Shown: positions 49,533-60,055 of the stretch, one piece after another
How positions within the stretch are numbered: position 1 is the stretch's first letter
How the letters are laid out: every line of letters begins with the position of its first letter
Assembly: GCA_029851415.1 (NCBI GenBank)
Contig: CM056743.1
Span: forward strand, 15,430,727 to 15,494,726
Direction of reading: 5' to 3'
Source: Eretmocerus hayati
Taxonomy: Eukaryota; Arthropoda; Insecta; Hymenoptera; Aphelinidae
Length of the DNA: 64,000 bases
Made by a program: the position numbers and the translations under genes
The notes under the pieces: generated by a model
Told to the model about the DNA's origin: nothing
The model's input: the letters and a program-made list of their open reading frames with translations, nothing else
Database searches by the model: none

Positions 49533-52500
49533 CTTTCCATGCGTCACTTACGGGCTCTTCTCCTCGAGCTCTTGTGCTAGGTGAGTCTATTATCGATAAA
49601 GTTACGATATAGACAAAATTCGAGTCTTGCCGTGTGTTCAGGGGTTCCGAGAACATGAGAAGATGTGATGGAATTCCTGGGAACATAAGGGTGATACCAA
49701 ACAATGCGCTACGTCAAAAATCTCACGATGTGAGACTGCCTGACGCGACACTGAATTCATTCCTGCGAACCCAACCACCGAAAAATTGATTCATTTTCAT
49801 AATCTATGACTAGTAAAGTTTTCTTTGCCGTGTCGGGTAGTATCGCGTTGTGAGATTCTCGTGAAAACGCATTGTCTGTCACCACCCGGCCCGATTCAAC
49901 AGTATTCTTGAGTTACTTTGATCCACCAGAGTGGCTCAAAGCTATAATATATTGGACGGTGCATTAATTTCGTACATTATCATCAATGAGGCCTTCTTTT
50001 TTGACCAATGACTCTTCTGATGAAGAAATGACGGAAAAACACTGGTTGTACGGGACAATATGATTCAATACAGAGTGAAAGTGAATATACGTACCAACAA
50101 CGTTCAGTCTAAAAGCAGTGCTCATCTTTGGTTCCGTCGAAACTTGGCACTCGTAAGTGCCACTGTCACGGATCTGAGGTGAGCTGATTTTCAACGTCCA
50201 TTCGTCGCTACCGTCGCTATGCAACGATTGAAATCGCTGGTCGTTTGTGTATGTCAGAATACCAACTGTCAAGATATGTAGGTCTCGTTTCCTGATCCAT
50301 GATACCTGCAATCATGAATATTGCAATATAATGCATGAGAAAATTATGTTTTTAGAGAATCACTTGAGATTGTTTCAACCTCAGATCATCATCAAATGTT
50401 TACCAAAGTATTTTCAGGAATTACCAAAATTTATAGAGAAAATATACTCGAATGGATCATGTGTGATGCACGGTCGTGTGTGATGCGATCTTTTACAAGC
50501 AATAATGTTTCTCAGATTTTTGGCGAATGTGACATCTCGACATCTCCAAAGACTCATGGGAATTATCCAGGTAAATCCATCATTTGGCTTCTGGTCCACT
50601 CAGATATTCACTTTAAATCCTTTCGACGTGATTTCGCCTCGGATTTCGCCCCTACTTCGACGTGAATTGACGTCCAAGGTAGACGTCGCATTATCACGCC
50701 AAGTTGGACGTGATTTTACCCCGAACTCGACGTCCAATCGCGCCGAATCGACGTCGAAGCTCGGAACGCGGGCCTCGGCTGCAGCTTTGCGCAAACATAA
50801 CCTAACATTTTCACGTCGAATTCGGACTGATTCCACGTCGAAGAGCGATGACGTCGAAGCTTCGGGGTCGTGAAGACGTCGAAGGGATTTACAGTGTTGA
50901 CATCATCGTGTGATATCAATTAATTAAGTAGTTTCTCGAACTCGGAAAACTTCATGAAGAATTGTATTGAAAAAGCTCCTCAGCACTCGATTGTGAGACT
51001 TCTGATGATTGTTTGAACACAACATCGCAAGATATGATATTATGTTGAATCATATCTGGTAACATTATTGATTAAAATTCCACGGAAATTTCATGCAGTA
51101 TCCAATATCTGAGAAAGTTTTAGCAGCAACCCGGATATGCTTGTCGATATTTTGACCCTTCTCATGCGTTTTGGTTATGAACGCGAGTGAGGAACTCGCC
51201 TATTTGTACTTTGGATCCGATAAACCAATTTGTTCTGACCCAACTGAATTCTGCAAGCTTCTTACTCTCAAAGTGAGACTGGAAATTTCAAATTTGGGAT
51301 AGTTTCTGGAGCAAGAAATGAGCTTTATTCAAAGCACGGAAATCAATACATGATATGGTGAGGGCGGGAATAGTGAATTGTCGGGCTGTTTTGTAATTTG
51401 ATAGGAAATCTGTTCCTTTAAAAAGATACAAGAATGTTAAGATGGATTTACAGATTTTTTTCTGTGGAATGAGGTTCATGGAAGAATCGTTTGACGACGG
51501 TTACATATACTGTTATGATGGAGCTGTTATCTACGGATTAGTGCTCATTGTCACTACATTTTATCATTGCAAGGGGATTGGTTGGTTGATCACTCGATCC
51601 CAATTTCAAGGGAATTGTAATCATTCAAGTGGTTGTAGAGTCCCTGCAAAACTAGTGTTGATGAATGATCATAGATTAGAGGCTTATCATGATAAATGTC
51701 GGTCCGAGCCATTGATCTTGCGAAAATCCATCGGACTAGCGCTTGAAAACGTGCCACAGAATTTGTTACGGAGAAGTATCATGACGCAAATAATCTAGCA
51801 GATGTTATTTTTTGCAATAACACGTACTGTCCTTTCCATGAAAAAATTTTCGGGGCTACAGTACCGTTTGGTGTCATTGAGTAAAAATTCATTTGGACAA
51901 TTTCGAAACGATCGATGTCATAGCTTTCCACCTCATTGTAGCTCAAAGTTTTTATGTCCCAGACTAGCATTTGTAAGTTGCAGTTAAGCTTGGTGTCATT
52001 TTGAAAATGTGGACATGAAAAGCTGTGCCATCAAGAAAAATCAAGAGAAACAAAGCCGGGATCAAGCCTGCAAGAAACATAAATGTCATCATGGAATCCA
52101 AGAATTATAGAAGAAATTGAAATATTCTCTCTTCAGTGAGATCAGAGGGATGACTGGGACCGTGATTTTTGTACAAATGCCCACATTCTCTGAGATATGT
52201 AGAATAATTATGGAAAAATGAATCAGTGCAGAGGAATTCTCAAGGCTAGTGCAGAGTTCAGTGTCATGACTATCATCCAGACTCGTTGTCTCAAAATTCA
52301 CTTGATTGCATATATTCAGACTCTCATCCAAGTGTTATTTTGCGTTCTCGACGAGAATAAAATCTCGATGAATGAGTTCATAGGCGATAGAAAATTCCAC
52401 GATGGTTCTATTCTATCCGCAATATCTTGCTTGATTCATCACTCGTGAACCCAGTGCTATACTTTCATGAACAGATTCTGAGTACTATATGGCTCGGGAT

Positions 52501-53211
52501 CGTAGCACATCATGATAATAGCTCATTCATCAGTACAAAATCGCAAAAAATATATCACTCACTCATCAATAAGTCTTGATGGAGATCATCCTCAGTGAAC
52601 TACATTTTGACTCAATTCAATACACGCCGTAACAATAGACAGCGTAAATTTTAGAATGGAATGGAATCCCCCAAACGTTTACGAGAAAAAAATTGGAAGA
52701 ATGCCGATCAAGAGAGTGTCCCAAGAGGTACATTTCACGAATCCTTTACTCCGATCGAAGTTGCGCTCAAGTGGCATGCAAGTAAATTTTCAGCTAGAAT
52801 AGCTAGGCACTAGATATATCTATTGGATTTCTCCAATTGAGATCTCGTTCGTCGTCCAGCAAGAATAGCTTTGACCATGCACAGAGTTTCAGTCGATGCA
52901 ATTGGCCAAGGCGAATAGAAAAGCGATGTCAGATATGTACACTTTTCTCTTTCTCTATCCTACTACGACTTCTACTACTACTACCACGACCCTGTACTGT
53001 ATACTCACGGCTCGATCTCCCAGATTGCGAACTCGACAGTGCAGGTAAGCCGATTGTCCAATGGTCGTTGTAGTATCTTTTTTGGTCGTATTGTCAAAGA
53101 AGGGCTGGCTGAAGGACTGTTCCCAGTATGAGGTTGACTGTTGTTCCAATATTGAGTTTGAAAACGTCTCGTCTCCTTCGCCACCGCCATCGCTGCTTTT
53201 TACCGCAATAA
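44233..53211 (-). CDS. Dpr-family two-Ig cell-surface protein (partial: four exons)
   Basis: Coding exons 53009-53211, 50095-50305, 46754-46865 and 44233-44411 (minus strand) join in phase (0, 1, 2) to 235 codons. Ig1 runs from the Cys in YLHCRVRN through VSWIRKRDLHILTVG to DSGTYECQVST. The linker FRLNVVVSK leads into Ig2, with Cys in IKLNC, Trp in PPSFIFW, then NYSQRGGISVVTEK, DSGNYTC and LVHVLNG. SWIRKRDLHILTVG, QRF and RGGISVVTEK are characteristic of the insect Dpr family, whose members pair with DIP Ig proteins at neuronal surfaces to guide synaptic matching. The signal-peptide exon and the C-terminal exon (GPI or membrane anchor) were not found. Which dpr paralogue it is cannot be settled here. 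The long introns each contain one foldback element. Confidence 0.93.
45047..45507. mobile_element. 461 bp foldback MITE in dpr intron 3
   Basis: Ends GGCCAGTCCGTAGT at 45047 and the reverse complement at 45507. The inverted arms (about 45120-45255 and 45290-45430) are highly similar, so nearly identical peptides (VASQNSRYILRDLEN / VASQNPAYILQDLEN) read from both strands. The flanks TAA and TCA may be a mutated 3 bp duplication. Confidence 0.8.
46754..46865 (-). CDS. dpr exon C: first half of Ig2
   Basis: The acceptor GTTGCAG and donor TTCTG|GTGAGTTTG bound a 112 nt exon encoding VSKARIQGNSELYVKSG, DIKLNCVVLE and TPDPPSFIF. It ends within the Trp codon (TG|G), the intron position that splits Ig2 as exon A/B splits Ig1. 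Confidence 0.92.
48354..49425. mobile_element. About 1.07 kb TA-flanked element in dpr intron 2
   Basis: Inverted ends TGGGCAAATCTCNNGAAGTA, extending to TGCG (24 bp, about 2 mismatches), at 48354 and 49425, each flanked by TA (48352-48353 and 49426-49427). The interior shows no transposase. A 99-codon minus frame (48104-48403) crosses the left boundary and is not supported as a gene. Confidence 0.65.
49497..49527. repeat. (TC)n microsatellite in dpr intron 2
   Basis: About 15 uninterrupted TC units. They give spurious Arg-Glu and Leu-Ser frames on the two strands. Confidence 0.95.
50095..50305 (-). CDS. dpr exon B: second half of Ig1
   Basis: The acceptor ATTGCAG precedes GTA TCA TGG, and the donor is GTTG|GTACGT. 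It encodes VSWIRKRDLHILTVG, TYTNDQRFQSLHSD, EWTLKISSPQIRDSGTYEC and the start of the inter-Ig linker. It is 211 nt and ends in phase 1. Confidence 0.93.
50609..50896. mobile_element. 288 bp ACGTCGA-rich MITE in dpr intron 1
   Basis: The ends CACTKTAAATCCYTTCGAC match inverted over about 21 bp with 2 differences (50609 and 50896) and are flanked by TT on both sides. CACTG/CACTT ends with a 2 bp duplication suggest a CACTA-type element. Eleven ACGT cores, mostly within GACGTCGA-type motifs, are scattered through it, making it far richer in CpG than the intron. Confidence 0.7.
53009..53211 (-). CDS. dpr exon A: N-terminal linker and first half of Ig1
   Basis: The acceptor ATGTTACAG precedes 53211 and the donor GCC|GTGAGTATAC follows 53009. 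The exon starts with two bases of a split codon (so an upstream exon ends in phase 1) and encodes a Ser/Gly/Gln-rich linker, then PFFDNTTKK, TTIGQSAYLHCRVRNLGDRA. It is 203 nt and ends in phase 0, immediately before the Ig1 core Trp segment. Confidence 0.9.
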
Positions 53212-56200
53212 CTGTAACATAGGAATCGTGCCTTTGAGATTATTACAGTTGGAACTACAAGTCAGTTTTGTAGAAAGTTTCAATAAGATTAGGATTATAT
53301 TGAAGGATTGAGAAGTCGAGATTCTGATATTGCAGGAGATTTTGTATAGGGTCACGTAATCAGGAGCGGGATATCGAATCTTTCTTCAAAAATCTAGTAT
53401 GAGTGAACATATGATCGGACCCGATATAAATGATCTCTTCAAAATTCTTGACGATCTATTGAGGAATGAGAAATTATGAGTTTGGGCATCTTCTATCATT
53501 TTAATCACCTAGAAATTGATTTATCCATCCAATTAAGAGAATGTGGTTGGTGACAGACTCATCCCTTTTCAAAAATTCTTTGAGATGGCGTGTACGTTTT
53601 AGCATGGATGACCATGATCATAATAAGCACACAGGCTAACAATAAATTGGAGATAACTCTGATATGGGTTGGAGGAATATCTAAAGAATCCAAGAAATAC
53701 CTGAATCTCGAAGAATCAAAATTTTACAGGATCTATTTCATTACCTACTTTCACATGTTCGCACACAAAGAAAAAAAAACATCATTTAATTTCGATTGGA
53801 AAGACATCATTCTATCACAAAATTTATTTCCTGTGTGCTAAGGTAGTCCCAATCTGGGAGGGATGAGTTGAGAATAATAGAAATTGACAATGAAGTCATT
53901 CAACGAGATGATCCACCTCATCGATTGGGGGCCATAACTATTTATCCATAACTCCTTGTTCTTTTTCCCCGCGGTCAAAACTCCGCGGCCCAAATCGTCT
54001 ACGACCGTAACTCTCACTGTAATATCTCTCACCGGACATAACTCTCCGAATATAAAAATCTGGCAGGAAGAACTATGATACTCTTGACCTTGGTACATAG
54101 TTTTCCTTATTGATATTCCATTTTTTCTGACATATTCTGAAGAATTCCAAATTTGTCCATTATTTAAATTTCTTTTCGGTGAACGTTTTTTTTGTCTCTT
54201 TCAGTCAAAAGTACGCTGCTCGATCATGGCCTCGATTATGTTATTCAATAATTCCTTGAATATTTTACGCAAGAAAAAAAATTACTGGAGTAGATCAAGT
54301 GACCAGGAGAGGTCATGGCTTGTAAGCCTAGCATTTGACTGGAATTTTAGGAAAATCTATTTTTTCAGCAACAAATTATGATATCCTAAGCTGCAGACTC
54401 TCACGCTCAAGTCTTTCCAAGCTGCAGCCCGCGACATTGCCCATATGGGCTTATGATAAGGAAACTCAACAATCTTTGGTCACAGAAAGGTATAATTTCC
54501 GAAGTTCCAGCGGAACCTATGCCATATGCCATCACATACCATGACCTTCCGTTGTGAGTAGAGACTGAAGTCACACGCGACACCAGAAGATTGATGTTTG
54601 TTGATCGTGAAGTATGGAATTTCGGTTAAATGCATATCCATAGACCTCTAGGTTTACAGGGTTATGTTTGGAGCGAGGAAGAATCGGGGAGTTTTTTTCA
54701 GGGGTGAAGAACGCCAGGGAGATTTTGTCGAGGGCAGGAATAATACGGGAGGAGCTTTGTTCTTTAGGAGTTATGTCTCCCTGTCACCCCATCAAGCTGT
54801 CAGGAAAACAATCAGTATCATCGAGCTTGGTGATTTTGGATCTGAACGTCATGATTCAATTCAATTAAATTCTCTATTAATCCAGCTCATAGACAAATGA
54901 TACCAAGTTGATATATGGTTTCCACAGAATTGCATCCGTATCTTGAAAAATATTTTCACTGATGATAACTCTTCACAACATACAAAGGGACAGCTGCTCT
55001 GAATAGAACCGTTAGAATTTCCCCGAGAACCAATAGCCCGATGGAACTAATCTTTGGAATATCATGTGCCCTCTTGAAATCTGGAATTGACTCACAGGTC
55101 ACCACATGTAGATGTCGAAACAACTCGATCAAAATCGTTCATTTGAAATTTTGGTTACGAATTCAGGGATATGTTCCATTCTGTCGAGGAGCCAATGGCA
55201 ATTTCGTGTTGATAAATAACCATATACAGGGTAATGAATCTTAATCACCCGAGCTGGTGTACAAGCCCCTTCTAGAACGTTACACGACGACAGCGTCCAA
55301 AATCGCTATAAGCGACAGATTTGATCGACAGTACAAGCTCATGTAGGCATACATGCGGTGATGTATATGCAGTGTCATAGCAGGAGATTTTAGGCAAATT
55401 GAGATAGAGCACTTCCGAATAGATGACCAATGACGTCGAGTTACGGTTACATCACTGCAATCTCGATGATGGCTCATCTAAGAGGAAAGGAAAGGGGATA
55501 TCGTGGTTCCTTTACACCCTCCGTAATCGATTAGCAAAATTGACACTAAATCAGTCCTCTAATTGGATTGCTCGTGAATAGATTGACTGTGATGGCTTCT
55601 CAAAATTGAGCATAGATGAGACTGGGGTGTTTCATGATTAGCTAGCGAATTTTCAAATATCCCTTTGAAATGGTCTAGAAAGAAAAAATTAAAAATTAGA
55701 TACTAAGAATGAAAGGAGCTGAATTAAGAGACTGCAGATTATTGAATATTCAAAAAACATCACATATGCGTTGCCAGCATTTTTTTTCTCATTTTGGGAC
55801 CACGCAGACATCATTTTTGTGACACATAAGATTGTTCACTTTTCCTGAGAACAGCTTTTCCTTCAGAAATGAGTTTAATGGGGCACTGAACTTTAGCAAC
55901 TGCTCTTCGATCCCTCGTAACCGCGAGCACCCACGGGAATTCCAAATACAGACCTCTGAGCTTTGAAACAAAGTCATGTAAGCCCTGCATACAAAATTGT
56001 AATTTCGATCCAAATTAATCTACGTCTCTAGGCATGATTCATAATCTAAAGAAATATTAGTTCCAGAGTTTAGTTGGAGTCATGGCCACAATCACATAGA
56101 TCAAAGAACAATTAGGTCTATGTGAATGAGCGGTCTCGGCGGATGACAAAAACTCGAAATTTATTACTCCAAACTTGAGCACAGTCCCTTAAATCGAACA

Positions 56201-56640
56201 AACTTTCGAACGAATACTCCACCTCCATAAAGTAATGTTTGACTCTGCTAGTCTTGCGGATTCTATCCATTCAGTGAATTTCAATATCCCCAGAGGAATT
56301 TCATCGTAGGATGGAGCTATATCGCATTCAGATATGAGATTTCGCCCTTTCTTACAAATAACAATAGCTTCTCAAGAGAATGCCAATTTCGAGTAGTAGT
56401 ATAGATCAGTGAATGGTCAGGCATAAATTTAAGGAATATATTCATATTAACACTGAAGAATGAAGCAATGGTAGGCTATTCATAGAAATTGCAAGAGTAA
56501 GAACGAGAATATAATTTTGGACCCCGCAGTAATAGCCACAGTAGACGTCTCCATCATCAGCATAACCCCTGTAGATATTTGCTGTTGCAGGTAAACAGTC
56601 TGTATGGAATTTCCAAACGAAGCAGCTCACCTATCTCTCA
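53212..56640. other. Upstream intron or 5' flank of the dpr gene, no exon found
   Basis: The first dpr exon found begins with a split codon, so an upstream coding exon (expected signal peptide) must exist. No hydrophobic Met-started stretch with a phase-1 donor was convincing here. Confidence 0.4.
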
Positions 56641-56644
56641 AAGC

Positions 56645-56890
56645 TCAGCTATAGAGCGTAGCGGGCGGCTGAGAATCTTGCCCGTCCATTTTGCACGCTC
56701 GGTCGAGTGAGAAATGAGCCTCCCGCTCTATATAATGGTGGGGGAGTGCACGCGATGAACAATTAATACTCTTTCGAGCGTGTAGAGCGAGTGGCAGCGG
56801 AAGAAGAATGTTCGCTTGGCTGATAAACGCGCCAACTTCAATCGGGAGCTTCTGCATGGCAAGGATGAAAAGCAGGACGGCTTCAATCAT
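56645..56890 (-). other. Unassigned 81-codon frame in a GC-richer island, candidate 5' region
   Basis: The frame starts MIEAVLLFILAMQKLP, a plausible signal-peptide-like hydrophobic run, and lies upstream of the dpr exons on the same strand. A TATATA lies at 56729-56734 and a donor-like GATAG|GTGAGC near 56633-56640. However, the frame stops before the donor and no donor gives the required phase 1. It could be a promoter and 5' UTR exon. Assignment to dpr is speculative. Confidence 0.22.
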
Positions 56891-59860
56891 CCACCTATAT
56901 ACCCGTCACTTTTAATATCCCATTATGCGCAGCTTGTGATCCATAGCAAGCAAGCCTTAGGATTGGGCCATTCATTCAGTGAAGAGATTCGCTGTCATTT
57001 TGGTATGCAGGTTGTTTGTCGAAACACTTCCAGAGTTTTGGTTTGAGCAGTATGAACCAGAAGTGTGGCTGTCATGAAGCAGGAAAAAGCTCGAAAAGCC
57101 GAAAGTATCTAGACTCACACATTTCTAGGGTTACAAGAAGAGGCCGAGGCTTGCTATTTGGGTACTGGTGATATCTTTCTGCCTTAAAATAGCTAGATCT
57201 CTGGTTTTCTTGCATCGAAGCGATTATTTCAGGGGGTCATTTTGAAGGAAATTGCAAGGGCTATCAATTACGGATACTTCTGAAGCAGTACAGATGTGCG
57301 TATGCGCAGGAAGAGAGTGGCAACTACTTCAAAAATCACACGAAAATCCGCAAAAATGAAGGTGTTTGTGAAATTCATAGGGCAACGAAAGGCCGGAACA
57401 CAGCGTGACATTATAATTTTTACCACGTGTTTGAGACATTTGGTTGAAGAACTGTACCAAGTTTCATAGTCGATGGTGGTGCGCGATAGATTTGGCGAGC
57501 TAGATAAATTGAGCGTTTTTCAATAACTCACCATCTTCTAATGGACATAGCTCGGAACCTGCTTGACTGATTCTGACGTTTGGAAACGCAAATTGTAGGA
57601 TTTTTTCAGACAAAATAATCAGTTGAATGACGTGGAAAAATATTGATATCAGTCGGAATGGTATCCATTTGGAAATGGTCTGAAAATCGAAAAAAATGGC
57701 ACTACATATCGTCGTGTAGAGTAGGTGCATATGATTTTTAGAGTCTTGTTTAATTTTTTCTGAAAGTTGGCGTCAAAATAAAAAAAGTGCGCCCTTGCTA
57801 ATCTCCCTACGAAGTTCCTGGTCGATTCGGCAATTTTTCAAAAAAACGCTAAAGAAGGCCTTTTTGTAACTTCAAAAAATTCTAGCTGGAGTGAAAAATT
57901 AATCGGGGGCTGACACTCTGGGAAATTACCATTTTTGGTACCTACTTTCATGTAAAAAATTGGCATAGAGATTCGCGGGGGTCGTGCGCACGGATTTGCT
58001 GAAATATACTGATCTGGCCCATATCTGTGATAATAATTTGCCTCGAGTAGCAATCGTTCCCATCTAGGAAGTCTATCAAATCTTCACCAAGATTAAGAGG
58101 TCACGAATGGTTCTCATTCTCACTTTGGTAGAAATCCATCTGAGTGGAAAAAATTAATTCACACAAAATGGCTTTGAGCAGATTGCATAGGAACTGGCTC
58201 CCTTCTAGCAGTCAATTTGTTACACTAGGATCAGTCATCTAAAATATTGACTCATTCAGGATTAGCAATATAGCCGTAGCCAATCCAATAATTCTAGGCG
58301 ATTGTACTCTTTGTCAGCGCTTGCAATCCTCTCTAGATGAAATATTCACGCAGGGAAGAGAAGATAAATCTCATTATCCTGCCTCTTTGGGTCATGATAA
58401 ATTGAACTCTTGCAACATAAAAGTATTGCTACAAGCTCACCTAATACTTTATCCCTGAATCCTATTCGTTATTGGAAGCACACAATTTCAAAATTGCATT
58501 GAATTGTCTGGAGAAACCACATTTCAAGACCACAAGCGATAAGCCAAATGATCAGAGGGTGGAAATGCAAGATCCATAATCTCGCGATCCCTTCAATGCA
58601 TCCAACCTCAAAATAGCAGAAGAGCCACCTTTCATCGGATGTCTCACCGGTTGGGAAGAATTCGATCCAACTCGTTTTTTTAGCAATGTAACTGCTAGTC
58701 AAATCACTTTTCACGCAAAAGTAACAATGAGATATCAGTTGCCATTTTTATCAAGAAAGCGAATCGATGTAGCAAATTTTGGATCCAAATCATTCCATGA
58801 ATCCATTGGAGTTGATCTACATAGAGCTCGAATGTACATATCCCATGAAGTGTTATCTTGCTATTATAGTGCAAAATTGTACTCTTACAATATCACTATG
58901 AACCTGAGTGAGATACCAGTCTCAGTCCCTAATCCCGAGTTATAATGACTGGTATTGGTAAATTTCAAAGCCCAAAAAAAATCTGTCAGTCCATTCTAAA
59001 ATATAAATCGCGGTGAATCAGTAAATCGCATCAGTTCTCCAGAGTTGTGATTCTCCTCAGTTGAATATTTTGGGATTCGATATCTTTGTCATTGAAGTTT
59101 TTGCTTGGTATTACCCGATTTGGTACTGCTGAGAACACATTGAAAGCCTGCTCAGAAATCCTTGAACCATCGATAGGGGTGTTATGTCACAAAAAGTGAG
59201 CGAATGATAGGAATCATGCAGAAGTTACGTGAGAGCTCGAAGAGAGATATCCACATAAATTTAACATGGAATCCAGGGGCTAGGTGAGAAGGTCAAAATC
59301 ATTTTCTGATCTAAGTGATGACTCAATTGACTCCAGAATCATATGCGATGGAGTAGGCGGAATAAGTCAAATTCCGTTCGCGACGACTTTCAATTCGAGG
59401 TGTCCAATGAACCGTGGTGCCCCTAAAGGATTCGAAAAACAACCAGTTACATGCCTACCCGGCTGACTTGCAGCCGCAACATTGAGCGCAAGACACGTGA
59501 CTGTCATCATTCATATTAGTCTTTTGCTGGTGTGACTATTCGCTATGGTCCAATTGCTTGCGCGAGACATCTAGTGGCTAGCTCACGCATTACGCCATGG
59601 TGGGCCTCACACAGGCATTCAAAGTTAGCATGTCCGTGTTATCTCGGCCTCCCCGCTTTCCCCCCGCAGTGGCCACGCAACTCGCTAAGCCAACCACAGT
59701 TTGAGGTTATTTTCTGCCATTGGCGGCGCTGCAGTCCACTTTTTTTCATATAGCACATTCGTGACCGTAGCTAACAGTAACGTGACGTGGCATGCAAAGA
59801 TACATTGCGAGGAAAGTCATGACGGTCATCAAGCATATCATACACCTATAATGATGATTA
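56891..59860. other. Unassigned non-coding stretch
   Basis: Short frames only. No inverted repeats or domains recognised. Confidence 0.4.
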
Positions 59861-60055
59861 CACTGGTACTATTTTACAGAGTTGAGTATATCTATATCTC
59901 TATGTGTGGAATCGTATAACCTCTTCTAGATGCTCTATGAGCTGTTCATCAATTCGATGATCTCACTGGTACTATTTTACAGAGTTGAGTATATCTCTAT
60001 GTGTGGAATTGTATAACTTTTTCGGGATGCTCTATGAGCTGTTCATCAATTCGAT
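59861..60055. repeat. Tandem duplication, about 103 bp period
   Basis: Unit 1 begins CACTGGTACTATTTTACAG at 59861 and unit 2 at 59964. Both end ATGAGCTGTTCATCAATTCGAT. Unit 2 lacks a 6 bp TATCTA-type repeat and has a few substitutions. Confidence 0.85.

Noticed and set aside
50505..50873. 122-codon frame within dpr intron 1
   Set aside because: It lies mostly inside the CACTG-ended MITE and reflects its repeated ACGTCGA motif.
51442..51798. 118-codon plus-strand frame within dpr intron 1
   Set aside because: Antisense in an intron, no domain, composition like surrounding intron.
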